Assembly: GCF_023206215.1 (NCBI RefSeq)
Contig: NZ_CP065800.1
Span: forward strand, 3,658,001-3,722,000
Direction: 5' to 3'
DNA length: 64,000 nt
Origin: Butyrivibrio fibrisolvens
GTDB taxonomy: Bacteria > Bacillota > Clostridia > Lachnospirales > Lachnospiraceae
The notes below the pieces were generated by a model. The model made no database searches and was not told where the DNA came from. It saw nothing but the letters and a program-made list of their open reading frames with translations. Position 1 is the first letter of the stretch, and every line of letters starts with the position of its first letter. A program made the translations under genes and the position numbers. This document shows positions 33,015-41,558 of the stretch, piece after piece.

Positions 33015-33167
33015 ATGGACAATAAAAGAAAAGTACCCATCTGGGTAACAGTGATCCTGCTGATCGCATCAGTATCCTCCTTGATATTTGGCGTATACAG
33101 AGGAGAAGTAAGGACTGTATATCGCAAGGCAGCAAATATATGTATGGAGTGTATTGGAATTGGCTAA
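33015..33167 (+). CDS. Small CXXC-motif membrane peptide (CD1871A-like)
   Basis: A 50-aa protein with one membrane helix (about residues 8-26), a basic stretch (YRGEVRTVYRKA) and a C-terminal CMEC motif. Proteins of this size and shape are found beside TlpA-like and 4Fe-4S genes in clostridia (known as the CD1871A family). GGAG lies 8 nt before ATG. The last 14 nt overlap the next start, showing coupling. It is likely a redox carrier or assembly factor, though this is inferred from context. Confidence 0.75.
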   Translation: MDNKRKVPIWVTVILLIASVSSLIFGVYRGEVRTVYRKAANICMECIGIG

Positions 33168-34017
33168 TAATATAAAAAAACATAAGGTTATAAGGAAGGC
33201 TGTTCAGTCAGTTTGGGGACTTCTGACTAATGGCTATATTCCGGGATTTTTAAAAGGAACTATTTATGAAGGACCTTTGAAAAGGTTCTGTGTACCCGGC
33301 ATGAACTGCTATTCATGTCCAGGAGCTTTGGGCGCATGTCCTATTGGTGCCATGCAGTCATTATTTGACGCCCGAAGAAGGAAATTCGCTTTCTACGTAG
33401 TAGGATTTCTGGCTACTATCGGCCTTTTGGTTGGAAGATTCATCTGCGGATGGCTGTGCCTCTTTGGTCTTATCGAGGAGCTTTTGTACATGATCCCAAC
33501 TCCCAAGATCAGGGTTCCTGAAAAGATCGATAAGGTGCTTAGATATACTAAATATGTTGTTCTACTGGTTTTAGTATTCCTGCTGCCCTTCTTCTATCGC
33601 AGCAGCTATGGAGCAGGTGATCCGTTTTTCTGTAAGTACCTGTGTCCTGTTGGAACGCTTGAAGGCGGCATCCCGCTTGTCCTTCTTGCAAGTGGTATGC
33701 GCGAAGCTATTGGTTCACTGTTTAGATGGAAGTTTGCTATTCTGATCGTATGCATCCTGTCTTCTATCTTCATCTACAGACCATTTTGTAAGTACTTGTG
33801 TCCATTAGGAGCCTTTTATGCGCTATTCCAGAAGGTTAGTATCTTAAGACTTCATTTTGACGGCAGTGCCTGCGTTAATTGCGGTGCATGTTCTAAAGTC
33901 TGCAAGATGAACGTTAACCCTGTAAAGAATGCCAACAGTGCTGAATGTATACGCTGCGGCGAATGCGTTAAGGCCTGCCCTAAGAAGGCACTTTCATTTA
34001 AGAATTTCAAAAAGTAA
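33154..34017 (+). CDS. NapH/CcoG-like membrane 4Fe-4S protein
   Basis: A 287-aa integral membrane protein with several helices (from about residue 75), two membrane-linked cysteine clusters (CGWLCLFG and CKYLCPLGA) and a C-terminal 2x[4Fe-4S] ferredoxin domain (CVNCGACSKVCKMNV and CIRCGECVKACPKKA). It probably carries electrons across the membrane to the TlpA-like lipoprotein. The TTG start has GGAG 5-6 nt upstream. It overlaps the CXXC peptide gene, which fits a tightly linked redox operon. Confidence 0.82.
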   Translation: MELANNIKKHKVIRKAVQSVWGLLTNGYIPGFLKGTIYEGPLKRFCVPGMNCYSCPGALGACPIGAMQSLFDARRRKFAFYVVGFLATIGLLVGRFICGWLCLFGLIEELLYMIPTPKIRVPEKIDKVLRYTKYVVLLVLVFLLPFFYRSSYGAGDPFFCKYLCPVGTLEGGIPLVLLASGMREAIGSLFRWKFAILIVCILSSIFIYRPFCKYLCPLGAFYALFQKVSILRLHFDGSACVNCGACSKVCKMNVNPVKNANSAECIRCGECVKACPKKALSFKNFKK

Positions 34018-34069
34018 TATTAGTGCGCTCGTGCGCCTGTCGGTGCACCTAACCATTTCTTCTGTTTCA

Positions 34070-34189
34070 TCATGAAGATGAAACAGAAGCATAGACTGCC
34101 TGAATCCAGCTTATACGTCTATCTAGCGCATCCTTTACAATTCTACTACCAAGTGCCACTTCATAGCCATGGCAAGAACCTTTCACTTC
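34070..34189 (-). pseudogene. C-terminal piece of an IS-split alpha/beta-hydrolase gene
   Basis: 40 codons encode EVKGSCHGYEVALGSRIVKD through the stop at 34070-34072. This is the end of acetyl-esterase/lipase-like hydrolases, where the catalytic His lies in the G-x-x-HG-[FY] motif. The IS605 right end abuts its first base at 34190. The rest of the gene is at 36179. A perfect 13-bp hairpin at 34059-34089 spans its stop codon. Confidence 0.82.
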
Positions 34190-34325
34190 GTCAACTACCA
34201 CGCACCTAAAGGTACGTGGCTTGCGACTCCCCTGTAGTTCGTTGCAATAACTCCTACATTTTGTCGGTGTAACTTCCGTGGGGTCGCATCATGGGACGGT
34301 TGACACCACCCCTTACGACAAAGAT
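34190..34325 (-). ncRNA. Probable omega RNA (TnpB guide RNA) and IS right end
   Basis: A GC-rich stretch directly downstream of tnpB ends in a hairpin ccacgtacc-ttta-ggtgcgtgg followed by tagttgac, the usual 3' end of omega RNA scaffolds. The guide would then start at 34189 and read into the flanking esterase DNA (gaagtgaaaggttcttgc). Predicted from position and structure. Confidence 0.6.
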
Positions 34326-35465
34326 TTACTCTGCCGTAACTGTATCAGGTACTTGACTATCTTCAAGATAGTTGATTCCCATGCGGTACAGATTCATAGC
34401 TCCAATGCGGTCATCGTTTGATTTATAGCCACAGTTCTTACAAGTAAACAGATGCAATTTCTTATCACGATTGGCTTTTTCAATGTGTCCACATACAGGA
34501 CAGCACTGACTCGTATAACGAGGGTCAACCTTAATAACAGTAGACTGATTCTGCTTGGCTTTGTAGATAAGTTTCTGTTCAAGGTCATAGAAAGACCACG
34601 ATACGGAAACGTAGCGGTCTTTGGTTCTGACACGCTCTGTAGCATTACGAACGCCTGACAAATCTTCAAGAACAAAGAGCGTATGCTTCGGGTTGGATTC
34701 AACGAGTGCCTTTGATACCTGGTGGTTAACATCCTGCATCCAACGGTTTTCTCGCTGACCGATAGATTTTAATCTACGTCTTGAAGATGGTGTCTGACAC
34801 ATTTGAAGTTCTTTACGAAGCTTAGAATAGTGAGCACGTTTCTGCTTGATGGCTTTACCGCTTACAAATCCAGACTTGTGCTTACTGTCATAAGTAGCAA
34901 CGACAAAGTTTATACCTCTGTCAATACCAACGACATTACAGATGTCAGAAACATTACTTTCTTCGACATCGTAGGTTACGGGGATATGCAAAAAATACTT
35001 ACCATGCTTATTTACAAGCTTGGCAGTTCCAAACTTATAGATGTCGTGATCAAAGTATTTTGCCATGCCTTCAGCGAAATAGGGCAACTTAACACGTCCA
35101 TTCAGTGTATTTACTGAAAAGCAGTTTTGTGTAAGGGAATAATCTCTGTTCCAAACAAGGTCATACTGTGGTTTTTTGAAGGATGGCTGAATCCACTCTT
35201 TCTGATTTTCGAGGATGGTCTTATATCTTGCAATGACAGTCTTAAATACGGACTGAGCCATCTGAGATTTGAGTCCAAACATTTCTCGGAGTGTAGAGTA
35301 CAAAGCCTTGTTAAGTGAGAACTGCTTTAGGTCGTGAGTGCAGAACACATAGTCAGATACATAATTACAGGCATCAGAATAAACAGACATGGTTTCATCA
35401 AGAAAAACCTTACTGTCTGCATTAACAGATATCTGAATTTTAGCTGTAACTGTCATCTGTTCCAT
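34326..35465 (-). CDS. tnpB: RNA-guided endonuclease TnpB
   Basis: About 379 aa from the ATG at 35465, which has GAGG 6 nt upstream; longer frames lack a good site. The RuvC nuclease is complete: GIDRGIN (Asp), LEDLSG (Glu), a CPVCG / CKNCG zinc finger, and DDRIGAMNLYR (Asp). The N-terminal half is the helical region that binds the omega RNA. It is divergent from tnpA. TnpB is the ancestor-like nuclease of Cas12 and helps retain the element at its donor site. Confidence 0.9.
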   Translation of the reverse strand: MEQMTVTAKIQISVNADSKVFLDETMSVYSDACNYVSDYVFCTHDLKQFSLNKALYSTLREMFGLKSQMAQSVFKTVIARYKTILENQKEWIQPSFKKPQYDLVWNRDYSLTQNCFSVNTLNGRVKLPYFAEGMAKYFDHDIYKFGTAKLVNKHGKYFLHIPVTYDVEESNVSDICNVVGIDRGINFVVATYDSKHKSGFVSGKAIKQKRAHYSKLRKELQMCQTPSSRRRLKSIGQRENRWMQDVNHQVSKALVESNPKHTLFVLEDLSGVRNATERVRTKDRYVSVSWSFYDLEQKLIYKAKQNQSTVIKVDPRYTSQCCPVCGHIEKANRDKKLHLFTCKNCGYKSNDDRIGAMNLYRMGINYLEDSQVPDTVTAE

Positions 35466-35512
35466 AGTGTACCTCATTGTTATTTCACTAAATATATAAT
35501 ACAATATTTATT

Positions 35513-35686
35513 AGTGAAAATCAATTATTTGTAAGGCGATTTTACAAGGAAAACCAAGTTAAATACAAAATAATCAAAGCTTTGCAAGATGCAGGCTATG
35601 ACGTTGAAATTGATAACAGAATGCTAATAGTAGATGATTACGACACCAATAATGGAGTCGCTGTAAAAATCGAAGCTTTGCCGTAA
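35513..35686 (+). other. Coding-like stretch without start codon, inside the IS
   Basis: A plus-strand frame with IIKALQDAGYDVEIDNRMLI and GVAVKIEALP ends 9 nt before tnpA. Amino-acid use looks genuine, but no ATG, GTG or TTG is found at its head. It may be a remnant of a gene picked up by the element or one that starts at a non-standard codon. Confidence 0.35.
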
Positions 35687-35695
35687 ATACATCCT

Positions 35696-36100
35696 ATGGA
35701 CAACAGATATAATCATCGCAACAGACGCAAGTACAGTCTAAAAGTGCATATAGTTCTAGTCACTAAGTACCGCAAACAGATACTTAAAGGCTCTATTGCT
35801 GACGATGCTAAACAGCAAATATATGATATCTGTAATTCTAAAGGTTACGGCATTATAGCTATGGAAACCGACAAAGACCATATACATTTTCTGATAAGTT
35901 ACGATACTACAGATAGAGTATGCGACATAGTAAAGCTTATTAAGCAACAGACCACACACTATCTATGGCAGAAATATCCAAACTTTTTATCTAAGTGTTA
36001 CTGGAAGCATAAGATATTTTGGTCAGATGGTTATTTTGCTTGCAGTATAGGCGAAGTATCCTCAACAACTATACAAAAATATATCGAGAACCAAGGTTAA
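35696..36100 (+). CDS. tnpA: IS200/IS605 Y1 transposase TnpA
   Basis: A 134-aa HUH single-strand transposase. HIHFL (about residue 64) is the HUH metal site and the Tyr in KYIENQ near the C-terminus is the nucleophile. The start is at the first ATG after the short orphan stretch. It cuts and joins single-stranded ends at TTCAT-type sites. Confidence 0.9.
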   Translation: MDNRYNHRNRRKYSLKVHIVLVTKYRKQILKGSIADDAKQQIYDICNSKGYGIIAMETDKDHIHFLISYDTTDRVCDIVKLIKQQTTHYLWQKYPNFLSKCYWKHKIFWSDGYFACSIGEVSSTTIQKYIENQG

Positions 36101-36117
36101 TAGCTACGAATTTACAA

Positions 36118-36153
36118 GGCTCCTCCCACCGCCCAAGGGCAGTGGGAGGAGCC
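36118..36153 (+). repeat. Left-end hairpin of the IS605 element
   Basis: ggctcctcccac pairs perfectly with gtgggaggagcc over 12 bp with a 12-nt loop. It is recognised as single-stranded DNA by TnpA. It is 25 nt from the IS border at 36178. Confidence 0.8.
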
Positions 36154-36178
36154 TACGACAACCGAAAGGATTTTATTT

Positions 36179-36389
36179 ATGAAATTCTACCGGAATTTTT
36201 TTCTTCTCTTAACCTATCTGCAAGAAGAACTCCATCATCATGAAGGCTGTCGAACTCAGCAACTTCTATATAAGTTCTTGGGAATTGGTCAAATGACTGG
36301 GCTTCTAAAGGTGATGCATCCTCCTTTTTTTCAGGAACAGCTCCTTTTAAATTATGAGGAATAAATACAAGACTATGGATCCAGATATA
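36179..36389 (-). pseudogene. Upstream piece of the IS-split alpha/beta-hydrolase gene
   Basis: About 70 codons include FPRTYIEVAEFDSLHDDGVLL and ADRLREE, a conserved hydrolase stretch with the catalytic Asp in FDSLHD. A poly-A tract just after LREE has lost or gained a base, so IPVEFH lies in another frame and then meets the IS. The N-terminal 200 residues are absent because the frame begins directly after the histidine-kinase stop. The gene was therefore already partial. Confidence 0.72.
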
Positions 36390-37715
36390 CTAAAACAAAA
36401 CTGATATAGTCGTACCTACCCCCGGAGCGCTATCGAGCTGGAGTTTAGCATCATGAATTTCAACAATATGCTTTACAATCGCAAGTCCAAGGCCTGTGCC
36501 GCCTGTGGCTTTTGATCTGCTTTTATCAACTCTATAGAATCTTTCAAAAACTCTCTGCTGATCTGCTGCTGGAATTCCTATTCCATTATCTTTTACTATA
36601 AGGCATGTGGAATTATCTATAGTATTAACTGTTACCATCACTTTTCCACCAGGATTATTATATCTAATAGCATTTTGAACCAGGTTCTCAATAAGTTCCT
36701 TTATCAGTTCTCTGTTGCCATGTATAGAACTTTCTTTACCATCAATGTCTATACTAATATCTTTAAGCTTGGCACTTACTGATAATTCATTAACGCACTC
36801 TTTTGCCACCTCATACAGATCAATTTGCTCGAATGCTATCCCATGGTCCACCCTATCTAATTCTGAAAGTTTGATGATATCGTTGATAAGTGCTAAGAGT
36901 CTGTCCGCATTTTTACGTATTTCATGATAAAAATGATTCTGCTTATCTTCTGAGACCATCCCGCCTTCTAACAGCTCTGCATAACCGGAGATTGCTGTAA
37001 GCGGCGTCTTTAACTCATGGGATACATTTGCAGTAAAATCCTGTCTGGCTTTTGCAGCCGCAAGCACATCTGTATGCTGGGATCTTAGCATTTCAGATAG
37101 AGGATCAAGTTCCTTGTAAGGTGATTCATAGTCTGCATTCTCCAGATTTGAAACCATTACTTCAATTGGTCTTATTAACTGCCTTGTTAGTAAATGAGAA
37201 ATTAATATACAAATAGTAATAATGATAAGAATGATAAGGATAATAATCGGTGCCACCGACATAAATACTGACCAAAGACTTTGCGCATTTGTAGCAACTC
37301 TAAGAACCGTTCCATTATCCAGCAAAACTGCATAATAGAAGGTATTCTGATTCATGGTGTCAGACTTTCTAACTGCCTCGCCAACTCCATCAGTAAAGGC
37401 TTCCTGTATCTCGGGTCTGTCATTATGATTGGTCAAAAGCTTGGCCGAAGCATCATTATCATAGAGTACCGTTCCATCTTCTGCTACCCATGTAACGCGA
37501 AGCTCTTCGATATCTGTAGACAGGTCAATATCATCTGTATCAATATTAACCGACTCAAAATAATGGGTATCTCTTAAAAGCTTTGCACTAACAGATAAGT
37601 CTGCCCTCACCTGTCTCTGAAACAGTCCATAATATATAATTGTAATCCCTACGACTGTGGCAATTACCGCAAGAACGGCAATTCCAGCTAGTCTTTTATT
37701 TATTTTACTTTTCAT
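36390..37715 (-). CDS. phoR: PhoR-type sensor histidine kinase
   Basis: A 441-aa membrane kinase with an N-terminal TM (residues 8-30), an extracytoplasmic sensor, a second TM (about 150-172), HAMP-like linker, and full kinase core: VSHELKTPLTAI (phospho-acceptor His), NAIRYNNPGG, VKDNGIGIP and GTGLGLAIVKH. It overlaps the response-regulator stop (ATGA). The operon begins with a Na/Pi transporter gene whose promoter has a Pho-box-like repeat, so this is probably the phosphate-starvation kinase. Confidence 0.85.
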   Translation of the reverse strand: MKSKINKRLAGIAVLAVIATVVGITIIYYGLFQRQVRADLSVSAKLLRDTHYFESVNIDTDDIDLSTDIEELRVTWVAEDGTVLYDNDASAKLLTNHNDRPEIQEAFTDGVGEAVRKSDTMNQNTFYYAVLLDNGTVLRVATNAQSLWSVFMSVAPIIILIILIIITICILISHLLTRQLIRPIEVMVSNLENADYESPYKELDPLSEMLRSQHTDVLAAAKARQDFTANVSHELKTPLTAISGYAELLEGGMVSEDKQNHFYHEIRKNADRLLALINDIIKLSELDRVDHGIAFEQIDLYEVAKECVNELSVSAKLKDISIDIDGKESSIHGNRELIKELIENLVQNAIRYNNPGGKVMVTVNTIDNSTCLIVKDNGIGIPAADQQRVFERFYRVDKSRSKATGGTGLGLAIVKHIVEIHDAKLQLDSAPGVGTTISVLF

Positions 37716-38379
37716 TCGATCACATAGCCCACATTTCTAATGGTTTTTATTCTGGAACCATAATCTCCCAGCTTCCTGCGAAGAGTTTTCACATGCATAT
37801 CAATTGTTCTTGTTTCACCTTCGTAATCGGTTCCCCAGACCTCATCCATTATTATTTCCCTGGTCAGCACAATCCCTCTATTAGTAATAAATAGCGACAA
37901 TAGCTCATACTCTTTGTATGTTAATTCTACCGGCTTTCCATCAATTGAGACCTCATGTTTAGCATTATTGACTATGAGTCCATCAAGGCATAATTCTTTC
38001 AATTCATCAGCTATAGTTCTTCTAAGTAATGCTTTGACTCTTGATATTAGTTCCATGACAGAAAACGGCTTCTTGATATAGTCATCTGCCCCATCCTCAA
38101 TGCCCTTTACCAGATCAAGCTCAGATGTCTTAGCCGTTACCATTATAATTGGCAATTTCTTAGTGTCCGTTTTTCTTCGCAGATGCCTTACAATCTCATT
38201 ACCGTTTTCATCAGGCAGCATGATATCTATCAGACATAAGTCGGGTATTACTTCCTCTATTTTTTGTAAAAAACTTTTGCACAGTTAAATCCCAACACTT
38301 TGTGCCCTGCATTCATAAGGGCGAACTCTTCTATTTCCCTTATGCTATCATCATCTTCAATAATATAGATCAGTGCCAT
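37712..38379 (-). pseudogene. phoP: PhoP/PhoB-type response regulator broken by a 1-nt frameshift
   Basis: Read from the ATG at 38379 the frame gives MALIYIIEDDDSIREIEEFA and then stops after CAKVFYKK. In the next frame the protein continues with LQKIEEVIPDLCLIDIMLPD (phospho-acceptor Asp in LIDIM) and a full winged-helix DNA-binding domain. One base appears lost in a run near 38272. The remaining ORF from 38221 lacks the Asp and first helix. It lies 5 nt after the Na/Pi gene stop. A sequencing error or slippage rescue is possible. Confidence 0.8.
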
Positions 38380-38383
38380 TATC

Positions 38384-40195
38384 CTACTCTGCCTTTTCTA
38401 ATTTCTTTATTTCTTTCTTCGTTAATGGATATATTTTTAGTAACTTCTCATATTCATTGTAAAAAGAAGCTCTCTCTTCATCAGAAAAATTCTTATAATA
38501 TCCATGTGTATTATAGTCGTTATCATAAATAGTGATAAGCTCTAATGCAATATTTGAGCAATGATCAGAAACTCTTTCCAAACCTGTCAAAATATCTTCA
38601 AGAATAAATCCCATCTCAATGGAACATTTTCCCTTTTTGAGCCTTTTTATATGATTCTCTTTTATTCGCTTCGTAAGAGTATCTATCACTTCCTCTAACG
38701 GCTCAACATGAGAAGCCTTACTATTATCATCATTACAAAAGCTATCTACTGTCAGAGTGCAGATATCTCTCACTGCCTTGTTTATTGCCGCAATTTCGCG
38801 CCTTGCAGATTTGGAAAAAGATAGTTCCTTTTTATGAATCTCTTTTGCCGATTGTGCAATATCAAGGGCATGATCTGAAATTCTCTCAAAATCACTTATG
38901 CTATGTAAAATTACCGACATACTCTTGCTATCTACCGCTGATATATTTTTGGTTGATAGCTTTACAAGATATGATCCAAGCACATCTTCATACTTATCCA
39001 CTATTGATTCAAGTCTGATAACTTCTTTTACACTATCTGAATCATAATCCAAAAGAACTTCTGTCGCCAGTACAATTGATTTCTGAGCTAGTTCTGCCAT
39101 TTCTCTTACTTTTGCCCTACATAATTCCATGGCAAAAGCAGGGCTTTCAAGAAATCTCTCATCAATATAAACACTATTATCTTCAGTGGCTTCTTTTTCA
39201 CTATCACCGGATATCGTAACTTCTGCTAATCTGACAAGGCCATCAGAAATTGGAAATAAGGAAATCGTCGCACCTATATTAAAAAGGCTGTGTATCAGGG
39301 CTATCCCTGCTGCATTAGCAGAGCTTTGTAAAAAGGCAAAGTCCACAAATATATTTATTGTATAGAAGGCTATCATAAAAACTGTTGTTCCAATAAGATT
39401 GAAATACAAATGTATCATAGCTGCCCTTTTGGCATTTTTACTTGCTCCAATGGAAGAGATAATCGATGTAACGCATGTTCCAATGTTCTGTCCCATGATA
39501 ATCGGCAGAGCCACAGCGTAATGAACTGCACCTGTCGCGCATAGAGCCTGCAATATACCTACAGAAGCTGATGAACTCTGGATGATCGCTGTAAAAACTG
39601 CGCCAACTATCATTCCAAGGATCGGATTACTAAATGCAGTCATTATCTTGGTAAAAGAAGGATTATCCGCAAGTCCCGATACTGCCCCACTCATGGTCTC
39701 CATACCAAACATCAAGATTGCAAAGCCAAGTAATATTCCTCCTGCATCCTTCTTTTTGGACTCTTCCTTACTTGTCATCACAAAGATAATACCAATAGCT
39801 GCAAGAACCGGTGAAAAGGAAGAAGGTTTAAGTAGCTTCAACCAAATGGTACTTCCTTCTATCCCTGTAAGAGATAACATCCACGATGTGATTGTGGTGC
39901 CAATGTTTGCACCCATGATAATACCTACAGCTTGGGATAGTTTCATAATTCCTGAATTTACAAAACCTACCACCATAACAGTAGTAGCTGATGAAGATTG
40001 TATGACAGCAGTAACTCCCGCTCCAAGAAGTACTGCGAAAATCCGCTTTTTAGTAAGCGATTCAAGTATTGTTTCAAGCTTACCACCAGCCATTTTAGAA
40101 AGGCCATCACCCATAATACTCATTCCGTATAGAAAAAGTGATAAGCCTCCAATCATATTTAATACACTAAAAATGTCCATACATATTCCTTTCAA
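38384..40195 (-). CDS. Na/Pi cotransporter family protein with PhoU-like domain
   Basis: A 603-aa membrane protein. The two inverted repeats carry QSSSA motifs (AVIQSSSATTV near residue 64 and AIIQSSSASVG near 200) that line the phosphate path. The C-terminal 200 residues resemble PhoU helices and end in a charged tail. It imports phosphate with Na+ and may be regulated by the following PhoP/PhoR pair; the site at 40310-40343 supports this. Confidence 0.9.
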   Translation of the reverse strand: MKGICMDIFSVLNMIGGLSLFLYGMSIMGDGLSKMAGGKLETILESLTKKRIFAVLLGAGVTAVIQSSSATTVMVVGFVNSGIMKLSQAVGIIMGANIGTTITSWMLSLTGIEGSTIWLKLLKPSSFSPVLAAIGIIFVMTSKEESKKKDAGGILLGFAILMFGMETMSGAVSGLADNPSFTKIMTAFSNPILGMIVGAVFTAIIQSSSASVGILQALCATGAVHYAVALPIIMGQNIGTCVTSIISSIGASKNAKRAAMIHLYFNLIGTTVFMIAFYTINIFVDFAFLQSSANAAGIALIHSLFNIGATISLFPISDGLVRLAEVTISGDSEKEATEDNSVYIDERFLESPAFAMELCRAKVREMAELAQKSIVLATEVLLDYDSDSVKEVIRLESIVDKYEDVLGSYLVKLSTKNISAVDSKSMSVILHSISDFERISDHALDIAQSAKEIHKKELSFSKSARREIAAINKAVRDICTLTVDSFCNDDNSKASHVEPLEEVIDTLTKRIKENHIKRLKKGKCSIEMGFILEDILTGLERVSDHCSNIALELITIYDNDYNTHGYYKNFSDEERASFYNEYEKLLKIYPLTKKEIKKLEKAE

Positions 40196-40309
40196 ATTCT
40201 ATGACATCTTAAATCATGTTCTTACAAAACCCACAACCAGTGCGGATTTTGGCAATCTCATTTATGAAGTCATTCTTTGCCACCTATTACCATAGAATTT
40301 AAAAGTAAA

Positions 40310-40343
40310 ATGTATGGACATGGTTATGTAAAATCCATGTAAA
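40310..40343 (-). promoter_or_regulatory. Pho-box-like direct repeat
   Basis: Two TTTACAT hexamer-type sites on the minus strand (40326-40332 and 40337-40343) have an 11-bp period, and a related atgtatg is at 40310. This is the spacing of Gram-positive PhoP boxes. They lie about 115-150 nt upstream of the Na/Pi start. Confidence 0.5.
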
Positions 40344-40424
40344 ATTTTTAGCCTTCATGCTATTACAATGCTTTATACTTCATTTAGATATAACATTTCT
40401 GTTGTTTCTTCACTATCCCCCCTC

Positions 40425-41483
40425 TTAGGTCAGTTGTAATGCACTATTTTGCAACAACTGCTTTATCATAGGTTTATACTTATCTATTCCAAAATCCTCT
40501 ACAATACTTGTAATACGACCACCTGCATCTTTTGACGACGCTCCACATAAAAATACGCGTTCGTCCTTGGTTCCATAATCAAGAACGATAAATCTGTCAT
40601 GATATATTCCACCTGTATGCTGCATAGTAAGATTTATATTAGGGTATTCTTTACAAAAATCAGTATACTCAACGTTATGAAGTTTACCGCTTCCAATATT
40701 ATCACTGAATATTTTAATTTCAGTTCCACCTGGTGTATTTTTAAGTAACACCAACGTCCTAAGACCTATATAGTTGTCAACCAGATAAACAGATTTCTTT
40801 GCTTGGCTATAAATAGATGAATAAGCCACATCTGCACTGCAATACTTGGTATTAAACATAAGCCAGCCATTGTCCTCGTTATTGACAAAGCCATTCATCA
40901 TATCCGCCAATTCTGACTTAGTAACTACATCCTCAAGCTGTTCCATTACATCTGACATTTGTTTTTCAACGGAGCCAAGATTCATGCGAAGATTAGAAAT
41001 CTCGGTTGTATTCTCCATGGTCTGTATTGAAAGCTGCATAACCTCACGCTGTCCAATCAGATTCTGATTGCCTAAAATATAATCCTTCATTTTTTTGAAG
41101 GTTCGTACTAGGTCTCTACTTTGCTTAATTGCAAGGTCACCTCTTAAAACAGTCATCAGCATATATACGCCCTGCTCTGTAAATGCATAAGGGGTATAGC
41201 GCGAACCGCCCCAACTTGAGGTGAAGTTTTTGCACCTCAAAATTTCATCAAATTCTGTTTTTGTAAGGCGAAACATAAACTCGTCACCCTCAAATTTTTT
41301 AGCATTATTCTTCACCTGGCGGTTAAAGTTCTTGGTTTCATATCCATATATTTCTGCCAAATCTGAATCAAGCATCACCTTTACACCACGTACTTCATAT
41401 AGTTTTTCTTTCAAGAGTTCTTCTGTGATTTCTACTGGAACTATTTCAGTATTTCCGACCACTTCCTTCTTCTTATCGTACAT
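40425..41483 (-). CDS. ORF6N-domain protein with PLD-like C-terminus
   Basis: A 352-aa protein. Residues about 25-115 are an ORF6N DNA-binding domain (VRGVKVMLDSDLAEIYGYETKNFNRQ, then FRLTKTEF), usual in phage antirepressor-like proteins. A coiled-coil middle follows (about 150-210). The C-terminus has HDRFIVLDYG and the CGASSKDAGG stretch, resembling one half of a phospholipase D-like nuclease motif. The ATG at 41483 follows AAAGGA. An inverted repeat upstream is a likely operator. It is probably of mobile origin. Confidence 0.78.
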   Translation of the reverse strand: MYDKKKEVVGNTEIVPVEITEELLKEKLYEVRGVKVMLDSDLAEIYGYETKNFNRQVKNNAKKFEGDEFMFRLTKTEFDEILRCKNFTSSWGGSRYTPYAFTEQGVYMLMTVLRGDLAIKQSRDLVRTFKKMKDYILGNQNLIGQREVMQLSIQTMENTTEISNLRMNLGSVEKQMSDVMEQLEDVVTKSELADMMNGFVNNEDNGWLMFNTKYCSADVAYSSIYSQAKKSVYLVDNYIGLRTLVLLKNTPGGTEIKIFSDNIGSGKLHNVEYTDFCKEYPNINLTMQHTGGIYHDRFIVLDYGTKDERVFLCGASSKDAGGRITSIVEDFGIDKYKPMIKQLLQNSALQLT

Positions 41484-41499
41484 ATTTTCCTTTCCAATT

Positions 41500-41526
41500 C
41501 TTGAGGTCAAATTTTTTGACCTCAAG
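41500..41526 (-). promoter_or_regulatory. Palindromic operator before the ORF6N gene
   Basis: cttgaggtcaa pairs perfectly with ttgacctcaag over 11 bp with a 5-nt spacer. A second imperfect copy of the motif lies within the gene at about 41215-41240 (ttgaggtg / gcacctcaa). Autoregulation by the ORF6N domain is plausible. Confidence 0.55.
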
Positions 41527-41558
41527 ATTCTACGTCTTAAACTTAAAATCTAAAATGT

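Larger units (their letters stand above)
34190..36178. mobile_element. IS200/IS605-family element with divergent tnpB and tnpA
   Basis: The element carries tnpB (minus), tnpA (plus), a right end with the typical ccacgtacc-ttta-ggtgcgtgg hairpin, and a left end with a 12-bp GC-rich hairpin. Its borders are set by the interrupted esterase gene: removing 34190-36178 restores a continuous EFH-EVKGSCHGYE match. The pentamer next to the left end is TTCAT, a typical IS605 target motif. Both proteins look intact, so the copy may be active. Confidence 0.85.

Noticed and set aside
34450..35540. CRISPR array near TnpB
   Set aside because: No regularly spaced repeats are present; the nearby hairpins belong to the IS ends.
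39582..40295. 237-codon plus-strand frame opposite the Na/Pi gene
   Set aside because: Proline/isoleucine-rich shadow of the transporter on the other strand.
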